DNA from: an uncultured Bacteroides sp.
GTDB taxonomy: Bacteria; Bacteroidota; Bacteroidia; Bacteroidales; Bacteroidaceae
Reading direction: 5' to 3'
DNA: 64,000 nucleotides
NCBI RefSeq assembly: GCF_949298305.1
Contig: NZ_CASFWU010000001.1
Location: 19,215-83,214 of the forward strand
The first letter of the stretch is position 1. Every line of letters starts with the position of its first letter. The notes beneath the pieces were generated by a model. It made no database searches. It saw only the letters and a program-made list of their open reading frames with translations, and was not told the origin of the DNA. This document shows, piece by piece, positions 42,874 to 49,878 of the stretch. The position numbers were made by a program, and so were the translations under genes.

Positions 42874-44277
42874 ATGAAACGATTGACGTATTTGACACTC
42901 CTGCTGCTGGTGGCTGTTGCAGTCCGGGCACAGCAGGCTAAGTATGTATTCTATTTCATCGGCGACGGCATGGGCCTGAACCAGGTGAACACAACCGAGA
43001 TGTATCTGGCCGAACAGCAGGGACGCATCGGCATCGAGCCGTTGTGCTTTGCCTCTTTCCCTGTGGCAGGCATGGCCACTTCCTACTCGGCAACCAACTC
43101 CATCACCGACTCGTCGGCCGGCGGAACAGCGCTTGCCACGGGCCACAAGACTTATAACGGCGCCATCGGCGTAGATGTCAACAAAGAACGGCTGATGAGC
43201 GTGGCCGAGCGGGCCAAGCGTGCCGGCAGAAAGGTCGGCGTCACCACCAGCGTCAGTGTGGACCACGCCACGCCGGCATCCTTCTATGCCCACCAGCCGG
43301 ACCGCGACATGTACTACGAGATAGCCCTCCAGCTGCCCGAAGCGGACTTCGACTTCTATGCCGGAGGCGGATTCCTGATGCCCGCCACCACTTTCGACAA
43401 GAAGGAGGCACCGTCCATTTACCCCGTCTTCGAGCAGGCCGGCTACACCCTGGCCCGCGGACTGGACGAGTACCGCACGAAGGCCGACGGCGCGCAGAAG
43501 ATGATTCTGGTGCAGCCCGAAGGGGCTGAGGCCACCGACCTGCCTTACGCCATAGACCGCCGCGAGGGCGACCTCACCCTGGCGCAGATTACGGAGAGTG
43601 CCATCGACTTCCTCACCCGGGACAACAGAAAGGGATTCTTCCTCATGGTGGAGGGCGGAAAGATTGACTGGGCCTGCCACAACAACGACCCCGCAACGGT
43701 GGTCAGCGAGGTGGTGGACATGGACAACGCCATCCGCGTGGCCTACGAGTTCTACAAGAAACACCCCAAAGAGACGCTCATTGTCGTAACGGCCGACCAC
43801 GAGACCGGCGGACTGGGAATGGGCACGCGCGGCTACACGCTGAACCTGAAGGCGCTGGACTGCCAGAAGCAGTCGGCCGACCTGCTCTCGCGCGCCATCA
43901 CCGACCTGCGCAAGGCCAAGGGAAGCCAGGTGAAGTGGGAAGACGTGAAGGCGCTGCTGGCCGAGCGCATGGGCTTCTGGGACAAGCTGCCCCTGACGTG
44001 GGAGCAGGAAAGGCTCTTGCGCGACGAATACGAGGACTCCTTCGTGAAGAACAAGGTGGTCTTTGAAGAGACGCTCTACTCCAAGACCGAACCCCTGGCC
44101 GCAGCCGCCAAGCAGGTGATGAGCCGGATAGCCGGACTGGGATGGACCACCACCAGCCACTCGGCCGAGTACGTCCCCGTCTATGCCGTGGGCGCAGGCT
44201 CCAAGCTGTTCATGGGCAAGATGGACAACACCGACATACCCAAACGCATAGCCAAGGCGGCGGGGTACAAGTGGTGA
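42874..44277 (+). CDS. Alkaline phosphatase
   Basis: A 467-residue secreted phosphomonoesterase (signal peptide LLLLVAVAVRAQQ). Family motifs: YFIGDGMGLNQVN (metal Asp), SITDSSAGGTALATGHKT (nucleophile Ser80), VSVDHATPASFYAHQ, GKIDWACHNNDP (two metals) and VTADHETGG. It is periplasmic or on the surface. It ends the SusCD locus and can be transcribed from its own TACCTTTG box. The TGA stop is part of the GTGGTGAGTG phrase repeat that follows. Confidence 0.95.
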   Translation: MKRLTYLTLLLLVAVAVRAQQAKYVFYFIGDGMGLNQVNTTEMYLAEQQGRIGIEPLCFASFPVAGMATSYSATNSITDSSAGGTALATGHKTYNGAIGVDVNKERLMSVAERAKRAGRKVGVTTSVSVDHATPASFYAHQPDRDMYYEIALQLPEADFDFYAGGGFLMPATTFDKKEAPSIYPVFEQAGYTLARGLDEYRTKADGAQKMILVQPEGAEATDLPYAIDRREGDLTLAQITESAIDFLTRDNRKGFFLMVEGGKIDWACHNNDPATVVSEVVDMDNAIRVAYEFYKKHPKETLIVVTADHETGGLGMGTRGYTLNLKALDCQKQSADLLSRAITDLRKAKGSQVKWEDVKALLAERMGFWDKLPLTWEQERLLRDEYEDSFVKNKVVFEETLYSKTEPLAAAAKQVMSRIAGLGWTTTSHSAEYVPVYAVGAGSKLFMGKMDNTDIPKRIAKAAGYKW

Positions 44278-44511
44278 GTGATTAGTGGTGAGTGGTGAGC
44301 GGTGAGCGGTTAGTAGGGGGATGAAACGCGGATTAACGCAGATTTACGCAGAAAAAAATAATCTGTGCCAATCTGCTTTAATCTGTGTCATCTGTGGTCC
44401 ATTCGTCAACTGTCCCCCCAAGGTTGCGCTACACAGGGCGGGCCGACCCCGCCCCTACACGTACAAGCCGCAGGGCATACTAACCGCTCACCGCTCACCA
44501 CTCACCGCTAT
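44275..44511. repeat. MITE-like composite: inverted GGTGAG arrays around a CAGATT element
   Basis: The left end (44283-44313, TAGTGGTGAGTGGTGAGCGG and following) and right end (44481-44511) are 31-base inverted repeats with a single mismatch. Between them are a CAGATT stem-loop element (44322-44405) and a copy of a GGCGGGGTCGGCCCGCCC-type phrase (read on the minus strand; about 44430-44460). The left end overlaps the alkaline phosphatase stop and the right end holds the stop of the next gene. Confidence 0.85.
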
Positions 44512-44723
44512 TCCACTTCTTTCTTCACAATCTCCTCCATCTCCTCCAGCCGTTTGCGGCGTTCTTCGTCGGAGGCGGGTTGCCGGTAGTGGTAGCCGAG
44601 GTCGGTACGCTCGGACATCTCTTCGCTCCATTCCTCGAAATAGTCGGAGGCGGGTGTGCCGTGAGGGTCCAGGTTCTCTTCGGCAATGGAGTCATCTCTG
44701 TATATCATATCATCCATATTCAT
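44508..44723 (-). CDS. Small acidic protein, function unknown
   Basis: A 71-residue, highly charged, Glu/Asp-rich protein (MNMDDMIYRDDSIAEENLDP at the start, ERRKRLEEMEEIVKKEVE at the end) with no signal peptide or Cys. Codon usage is like that of flanking genes, with G/C-rich third positions, which supports a real gene. The C-terminal 25 residues should form a helix. The TAG stop is encoded by the inverted phrase repeat. No family was recognised. Confidence 0.65.
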   Translation of the reverse strand: MNMDDMIYRDDSIAEENLDPHGTPASDYFEEWSEEMSERTDLGYHYRQPASDEERRKRLEEMEEIVKKEVE

Positions 44724-44915
44724 TGTTCGTTAAAGGGTTGTACATCAAGTTCGGGGTGTAACGGCGGCTCTGGCGGAAAAGAGGCGCACCGCACTTGCGG
44801 CCTCACGGCGTGTACTGCGGCGCACACTCTCCAATCCATTGGCTTGCCGGGCTTTTCCGCTCGGACAAGCACGCATTTATTAAACCGATTTGAATTGTTA
44901 CGCAGACATAAACGC

Positions 44916-44944
44916 CTCCGCCCGCAAAAGGTTTGCGGGCGGAG
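44916..44944. terminator. 13-bp perfect hairpin downstream of lpxH
   Basis: CTCCGCCCGCAAA (44916-44928), a 3-base loop, TTTGCGGGCGGAG (44932-44944). Both sides carry a short T/A-rich tail. It lies 87 bases past the lpxH stop in a 307-base spacer, where no other feature is seen. Confidence 0.8.
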
Positions 44945-45030
44945 CGTTATTTAACGGCGTTATTGGACGGTGGGCGGTCAGGCATGCTTTGCGGCGTGGT
45001 CCATCGTCCCGCGCCGCACGCCATGCCCAA

Positions 45031-45795
45031 TCATAGTTTGCTTTCCCCCTCGATGTACTGTTCCAGGAAGAGGTTCTCGCCGTCGAACACGGCATAGGTG
45101 AAGAAATTGATCCAGTCGCCCAGGATGAGGACGCGGGCCGTCTGGCTCAGCATCAGGTCCAGTTCGATGTGGCGGTGTCCGTAGATGAAGAAGTTGATGT
45201 CCGGATGGCTCTTCAGATACTCCTTGGTGTAGAGCACCAGGTACTCGTTGTTCTCGCCCATGTAGTCGGGGTCCTTGCCGTCCACGCGCTTCAGGCGGCT
45301 GTGCTTGGCCCAGGTCAGCCCCAGCTCCACGCTCCAGCGCGGGTGCAGGGCCGAGAACAGCGTCTGCAGCGTACGGCTGTGGAAGAGGGTGCGCAGCACC
45401 TTGAACTTGCGGTCCGGGTCGCCCAGCCCGTCGCCATGCGCCAGGTAGAACTCCTTGCCGCAGATTTCGGTGGTGAGCGGCTTCCGGTGCAGGACCACGC
45501 CGCATTCCTTGGTCAGGTAGTCGCCGCACCAGATGTCGTGGTTGCCCGTGAAGAAGTGTACCTCCACGCCCAGGTCGGTCAGTTCGGACAGCTTGCCCAG
45601 GAAGCGCGTGTAGCCCTTGGGCACCACGGTCTTGAATTCGTACCAGAAGTCGAACATGTCGCCCAGCAGGTAGACGGCGGCCGCCTTGTGCTTGATGCTG
45701 TCCAGGAAGTTCACCAGTCGGCGTTCCTGTGTCCGTCCGTGCTCGATGGCGCGCGAGCCCAGATGTGCGTCTGAAAGGAAATATACGTTCTTCAT
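45031..45795 (-). CDS. lpxH: UDP-2,3-diacylglucosamine diphosphatase
   Basis: Hydrolyses UDP-diacylglucosamine to lipid X in lipid A synthesis. The 254-residue calcineurin-like enzyme has the metal motifs in order: LSDAHLGSR, LLGDMFDFWYEF, FTGNHDIWCGDY, LAHGDGLG and IYGHRHIE. The GDMFDFW and HSRLKR signatures favour LpxH over other phosphoesterases. It is a peripheral inner-membrane protein. It follows tlpA on the same strand across a repeat-filled spacer. Confidence 0.92.
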   Translation of the reverse strand: MKNVYFLSDAHLGSRAIEHGRTQERRLVNFLDSIKHKAAAVYLLGDMFDFWYEFKTVVPKGYTRFLGKLSELTDLGVEVHFFTGNHDIWCGDYLTKECGVVLHRKPLTTEICGKEFYLAHGDGLGDPDRKFKVLRTLFHSRTLQTLFSALHPRWSVELGLTWAKHSRLKRVDGKDPDYMGENNEYLVLYTKEYLKSHPDINFFIYGHRHIELDLMLSQTARVLILGDWINFFTYAVFDGENLFLEQYIEGESKL

Positions 45796-45815
45796 ATCAG
45801 GCTTGATGTTTTAAG

Positions 45816-45940
45816 TTTGCAAGTTTTGAAGTTGGAAGAAGTTATGCCCATAAATCATTCTGAAAAGCATGGGCTTTAACTTCCCGGTCCGTCTTAGACG
45901 GACGATAACTTCTTCTAACTCCTTTAACTTCTTCAAATCT
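45816..45940. repeat. Inverted GAAGTTGGAAGAAGTTAT phrase repeat
   Basis: TTGAAGTTGGAAGAAGTTAT (about 45825-45844) is the imperfect inverse of ATAACTTCTTCTAACTCC and the following TTTAACTTCTTC (about 45905-45937). It fills the spacer between the TlpA stop and the lpxH start. It is related to the 11467-11662 repeat. Confidence 0.75.
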
Positions 45941-45941
45941 C

Positions 45942-47090
45942 TTATTTGAACAGTTCGTCCAGATAGGTGTAGAAGGCCGGGTCTTCGCCCACCACCACTT
46001 TGGCAATCTTGCCCTGCGGGTCGATGACAATCTTGGTGGGGTAGCCCTGTATGCCGTACTTTACGGTGACGTCTGCCTCGTCCGTATTGCGCACGTGCAG
46101 CCACGGCAGTTCGTGCTTCTCCACGGCCTTCTTCCAGGCCTCTTCCGTGTCGCGGCAGTCAATGCCCAGTATCTCCATGCGGTCCTTGTACTTGGTGTAA
46201 TACTTCTTCATGTCGGGGATGCCCTTGATGCACCAGCCGCACCAGCTGCCCCAGAAGTCCAGCACCACGTACTTGCCGCGCAGCGAGGAGAGGGCGAGGT
46301 CGTTGCCCTTCAGGTCTTTCAGGGTGAAGTCCGGCGCTTCGGCTCCCTCAACCACCTGTGCGCGTGCCTTCTCGCGTGCTTGGGTCTCCTCGATGGCCTT
46401 CTGCATGGCCAGGCCGAGGCCCTTCAGCGCGCCGTTCTTGGCGCGGTCGGTCAGCAGCGGCATGAGTTCCTTGGCCTTGCCCTGTCCCATGCTGGAGACG
46501 AGGTAGACGGAGAGGTCGTCGTCCGGGTGCTGGCGCACGTAGGCCTCGTGTACGCCGAACACCTGGTCGAGGGCCTCGTTGTAGACGCCGCGTAGCGAGT
46601 CCATGGTGGCCTCGTCCAGGGTGCCGTTCTTCTGCCGCTCGTTCAGGGTGGCGGTGACGGCGTTCATGCGGTCTGTGTAGGGCTTGGTCTGTTCCTTAAT
46701 CTCGTTCATGGCGCGGTGGAAGTCGCCTCCCTCCACGAGGCAGTCGTCCATGGAGCCGCTGAGGGTCACCGTCTGTCCCGGGAAGACCAGCGTCGTCACG
46801 GGGCGCACGGTCATGGACATGGCCAGGTTGCCCTTGGGCTTGGCGTAGAGGTAGACTTCGGTGGGTGTGCTGTCGTTGGGCAGGCTGATGCTGAAGCGTC
46901 CGGCCTGCATGGGCACGGTGTCCAGGCGCGAGGCGTCTCTCCGTCCCTGCGCGTCGTACGATACGCTTCTCATCAGCAGTGTGTCACTTTCCACGCCTTC
47001 CAGCGTGCCTTCAATCGTTGTCCGCTGTGCGGACGGCTGGCAGGCGGCTGCAAGAAGAGCGGCGGCCAGCAGACATACATTCTTTTTCAT
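45942..47090 (-). CDS. TlpA-like thioredoxin lipoprotein with DUF4369 domain
   Basis: A 382-residue exported protein with lipobox LLAAACQ. An N-terminal DUF4369 domain (about 25-135; TIEGTLEGVESDTLLMRS) is followed by a helical middle part. A C-terminal TlpA/AhpC-type thioredoxin fold has APDFTLKDLKGND and the active site DFWGSWCGWCIKGIP, with cis-Pro in YGIQGYPTK. It should reduce or isomerise disulfides in the periplasm. A TTG two codons upstream is possible, but the ATG at 47090 fits the signal peptide. Confidence 0.92.
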   Translation of the reverse strand: MKKNVCLLAAALLAAACQPSAQRTTIEGTLEGVESDTLLMRSVSYDAQGRRDASRLDTVPMQAGRFSISLPNDSTPTEVYLYAKPKGNLAMSMTVRPVTTLVFPGQTVTLSGSMDDCLVEGGDFHRAMNEIKEQTKPYTDRMNAVTATLNERQKNGTLDEATMDSLRGVYNEALDQVFGVHEAYVRQHPDDDLSVYLVSSMGQGKAKELMPLLTDRAKNGALKGLGLAMQKAIEETQAREKARAQVVEGAEAPDFTLKDLKGNDLALSSLRGKYVVLDFWGSWCGWCIKGIPDMKKYYTKYKDRMEILGIDCRDTEEAWKKAVEKHELPWLHVRNTDEADVTVKYGIQGYPTKIVIDPQGKIAKVVVGEDPAFYTYLDELFK

Positions 47091-47111
47091 TTCCAATCGT
47101 TGATTTATATT

Positions 47112-47176
47112 TAGCTACGAGCTACGAGCTACAAGCTACGAGTTACGGGTTACGAGCTACTTGTAGCTCGTAGCTG
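47112..47176. repeat. CTACGAGCTACAAGC phrase repeat
   Basis: Runs of CTACGAG/CTACAAG/TTACGGG units with a short inverted end (CTTGTAGCTCGTAGC). The array starts immediately after the stop codon of the SufT-like gene on the minus strand. Read on the minus strand it gives CGTAGCTTGTAGCTCGT, a phrase also found inside the GH92 gene at 58069-58167. Confidence 0.9.
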
Positions 47177-47488
47177 TCACAAAAATCCCAGTTCCAGTTT
47201 GGCTTCTTCGCTCATCATGTCCTTGTCCCATTCGGGTTCGAAGACGAGGTTGATGGTGGCGGCGCTGACGCCATCGATGCTCTCTATCTTCTGGCGGATA
47301 TCCTCCATGATGAAGTCCGCCGCGGGGCAGTTGGGCGCGGTGAGCGTCATGTCGATGTTGACGCTGCCGTCGTCGGCCACGTCTATCTTGTAGATGAGGC
47401 CCAGGTCGTAGACGTTGACGGGTATTTCGGGGTCGAAGACCGTTTTCAGCATAGCCACAATCTTCTCTTCGGTTTCAAATTTGGTCAT
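47177..47488 (-). CDS. SufT-like / MIP18 family metal-sulfur cluster assembly protein
   Basis: A 103-residue protein of the DUF59 family. It has KTVFDPEIPVNVYDLGLIYK, the family signature, then MTLTAPNCPAADF with the conserved Cys and VFEPEWDKDMMSEEAKLELG at the end. Members help load Fe-S clusters into target proteins. It is cytoplasmic. It lies upstream of tlpA on the same strand. The TGA stop is followed at once by the CTACGAG-type repeat. Confidence 0.92.
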   Translation of the reverse strand: MTKFETEEKIVAMLKTVFDPEIPVNVYDLGLIYKIDVADDGSVNIDMTLTAPNCPAADFIMEDIRQKIESIDGVSAATINLVFEPEWDKDMMSEEAKLELGFL

Positions 47489-47602
47489 ATCTTTTCAGCA
47501 TTGGTTTTTAGACGGGCAAAGCTAAAGATTTTTGTTGAAACGGCAAAGAGTTGCCTGCGTTAAAGCGCAGGCATGCCGCCCGTTCCGTCCGCTCTTCCGG
47601 CG

Positions 47603-47715
47603 GCCGCCTGCATCGTCCGCAGGCCATGCCTGCATGGTGCGCGGACCATGCTTGCACGGAGCGCGGACCATGCTTGCACGGTGCGCGGACCATGCTTGCA
47701 CGGTGCGGGACGCCG
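47603..47715. repeat. 22-bp dyad array D (5 units)
   Basis: Cores (GCATCGT, GCATGGT, GCACGGA, GCACGGT, GCACGGT) start at 47610, 47632, 47654, 47676 and 47698, exactly 22 bases apart. The dominant unit GCACGGTGCGCGGACCATGC is the reverse complement of the unit in arrays A and C. It lies between the divergent SufT-like and GH29 genes. Confidence 0.94.
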
Positions 47716-47848
47716 TGCGGAAGCGGGGGGCGGCGGCCCGGAGAGCCGGACGTGCGGGGCCGGTCTCCGCCGCTTGCCCCTTTCGGCAAATCGGGGGGGC
47801 GGCGTCGGATTCCGGCGCATTTTCAACGGCCGATTCACATTATTTGCT

Positions 47849-47856
47849 TATTTTTG
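47849..47856 (+). promoter_or_regulatory. -7 box TATTTTTG of the GH29 gene
   Basis: TATTTTTG matches TAnnTTTG, 45 bases upstream of the GH29 ATG. Confidence 0.6.
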
Positions 47857-47900
47857 TACGTTCCAATGCAATTACGGACCTTTCAACAATATTTTATGTC

Positions 47901-49772
47901 ATGAAAAAGACACTGTTTATCTCTCTGCTGTTCCCTTTTCTGAACATGTACGGCCAGCAGGCCGGTGAGGATTATGTGAAACAAGTGAAGTTTGCCCCCG
48001 GCACCACGCTGGAGCAGAAGGTGGAGATGGCTTCGCGGCTGAGGCCCGCCGACCGCCAGCTGGAGTGGCAGAAGCTGGAGCTGACCGCCTTCCTGCACTT
48101 CGGCATCAATACCTTTACCGACCGCGAGTGGGGCGACGGCAAGGAGTCGCCCCGGCTGTTCAACCCCACCGGCCTCGATGCCGAGCAGTGGGTGCGTGCC
48201 CTGAAGGAGGGCGGCTTCAAGCTGGTCATCCTCACCGCCAAGCACCACGACGGCTTCTGCCTGTGGCCCACACGTACCACGGCGCACTCCGTGGCCTCCT
48301 CGCCCTGGAAGGGGGGCAAGGGCGACGTGGTGCGCGAGCTGAAGGATGCCTGCGACAAGCTGGGCATGAAGTTCGGCGTCTACCTCTCGCCCTGGGACCG
48401 CAACGCCGCTTGCTACGGCGACTCGCCTGCCTACAACCGCTTCTTCATGGAGCAGCTGACGGAGCTGCTCACCAACTACGGCACCGTCCACGAGGTGTGG
48501 TTTGACGGCGCCTGCGGCGAGGGCCCCAACGGCAAGAAGCAGGTCTACGACTGGGATGCCTACCACCGCCTCATCCGCCGGCTGCAGCCCCAGGCCGTGG
48601 TGGCCATCCAGGGCGACGACGTGCGCTGGGTGGGCAACGAGCGCGGCTACGGACGCGAGACGGAGTGGAGCGCCACCGTGCTCACCCCCGACGCCTACGG
48701 GCGTGCCGCCCGGCAGAACCGGGAGCTGGGCATCGCGCCCAAGTCGGCCGACCTGGGCAGCCGCGAGCTGCTGGCCCGGGCCGGTGAGCTGTTCTGGTAC
48801 CCGAGCGAGGTGGACGTGTCCATCCGTCCGGGCTGGTTCTACCACGCGCAGGAGGACGCGCAGGTCAAGTCCCTGTCCAAGCTGGTGGAGATTTACCTGG
48901 AGTCGGTGGGGCGCAACTCGGTGCTGCTGCTCAACGTGCCGCCCGACCGCCGCGGACGCCTGGCCGACGCCGACGTGGCGCGCCTGAAGGAGCTGGGCGA
49001 CTACCTGCGCAGGGCCTTTGCGGACAACCGCGTGAAGGATGTCCCCTACTGGAAAGCCGCCGCGGGCGAGTCGAAGGTGTACGACCTCGATGCCGAGACC
49101 ACCGTGAACACCCTGATGGTGCAGGAGGACATTGCCCGGGGGCAGCGTGTCGAGGCGTTCAGGCTTGAGGCCTGGACGGACGGCGGCTGGAAGGAAGTGG
49201 CCGCGGCCACCACCGTGGGCTACAAGCGCCTGCTGCGCATCCCCGACGTACGCACTTCGCGCCTGCGCCTCACCGTGCTGCAAAGCCGCGGGCAGGCGCT
49301 CATCTCGGCCGTCGGCGCCTACCGGCTGCCCTCGCTGGACGAGGCCGGAGAGCGGCCGGAGCCGGGCGGCATACCCACCGCAGGCTGGCGGGTGACGGGG
49401 CTGCCCGCCGGGGCCGCACAGGCTGTCGACGGCGACGTGCAGACCGTCTGGCGGGCGCAGGGCCTGCAGGCCCTCACCGTGGACATGGGGCAGACGCACC
49501 GCGTCAGGGGCTTTGTCTACGTGCCCGTGTCGGACGGCGACCAGTCGGGCACCGTCTTCCGCTACAGCTTCTACACCAGTACCGACGGGCAGACGTGGAC
49601 GCCGCGTGTGGAGCGGGCCGAGTTCAGCAACATCAAGAACAACCCCATTCCGCAGACCGTCAGCTTCGGTCGGACGGTAGAGGCGCGCTACTTCCGCCTG
49701 GTGCCGCTCGAAGAGATAGACGGCCTGTCCTGCACCTCGGCTGCCGAGGTGGGCATGCTTGAGGGCGAATGA
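47901..49772 (+). CDS. GH29 alpha-L-fucosidase with C-terminal F5/8C-type domain
   Basis: A 623-residue secreted enzyme (signal peptide SLLFPFLNMYGQQ) that removes alpha-L-fucose from host or mucin glycans. The GH29 barrel shows LTAFLHFGINTFTDREWG, LILTAKHHDGF-type HHDGFCLWPT, and HEVWFDGACGEG with the nucleophile Asp. A beta-sandwich of discoidin type (about 480-620; QAVDGDVQTVWRAQ, RVRGFVYVPVSDGDQSG) follows. The frame is open upstream through the 22-bp array, but the ATG at 47901 starts the signal peptide. It is the first gene of the glycan cluster. Confidence 0.94.
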   Translation: MKKTLFISLLFPFLNMYGQQAGEDYVKQVKFAPGTTLEQKVEMASRLRPADRQLEWQKLELTAFLHFGINTFTDREWGDGKESPRLFNPTGLDAEQWVRALKEGGFKLVILTAKHHDGFCLWPTRTTAHSVASSPWKGGKGDVVRELKDACDKLGMKFGVYLSPWDRNAACYGDSPAYNRFFMEQLTELLTNYGTVHEVWFDGACGEGPNGKKQVYDWDAYHRLIRRLQPQAVVAIQGDDVRWVGNERGYGRETEWSATVLTPDAYGRAARQNRELGIAPKSADLGSRELLARAGELFWYPSEVDVSIRPGWFYHAQEDAQVKSLSKLVEIYLESVGRNSVLLLNVPPDRRGRLADADVARLKELGDYLRRAFADNRVKDVPYWKAAAGESKVYDLDAETTVNTLMVQEDIARGQRVEAFRLEAWTDGGWKEVAAATTVGYKRLLRIPDVRTSRLRLTVLQSRGQALISAVGAYRLPSLDEAGERPEPGGIPTAGWRVTGLPAGAAQAVDGDVQTVWRAQGLQALTVDMGQTHRVRGFVYVPVSDGDQSGTVFRYSFYTSTDGQTWTPRVERAEFSNIKNNPIPQTVSFGRTVEARYFRLVPLEEIDGLSCTSAAEVGMLEGE

Positions 49773-49878
49773 GTCCGTTGCCCGCCTCCGGCGGCACACG
49801 CCGTTTGCGGCGCTCCGGGCCGGGCACGTGGCCTGCGGCCCTGTCAACCAACTTACGAAACGAAACAGAAATACAGAT

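Noticed and set aside
44430..44460. GC-rich phrase in the composite element as a terminator of the alkaline phosphatase gene
   Set aside because: It has inverted symmetry but no T-run, and it is a phrase repeat found widely in gut bacterial genomes.
47603..47715. Regular 22-base repeats as a CRISPR array
   Set aside because: The units are contiguous with no unique spacers of 26-40 bases, no leader and no cas genes. The same holds for the other four arrays and the 22-bp array at 56526.
47532..47900. 123-residue N-terminal extension of the GH29 protein
   Set aside because: It translates the 22-bp array into HGARTMLARSADHACT-like peptide and overlaps the promoter box. A normal signal peptide starts at 47901.
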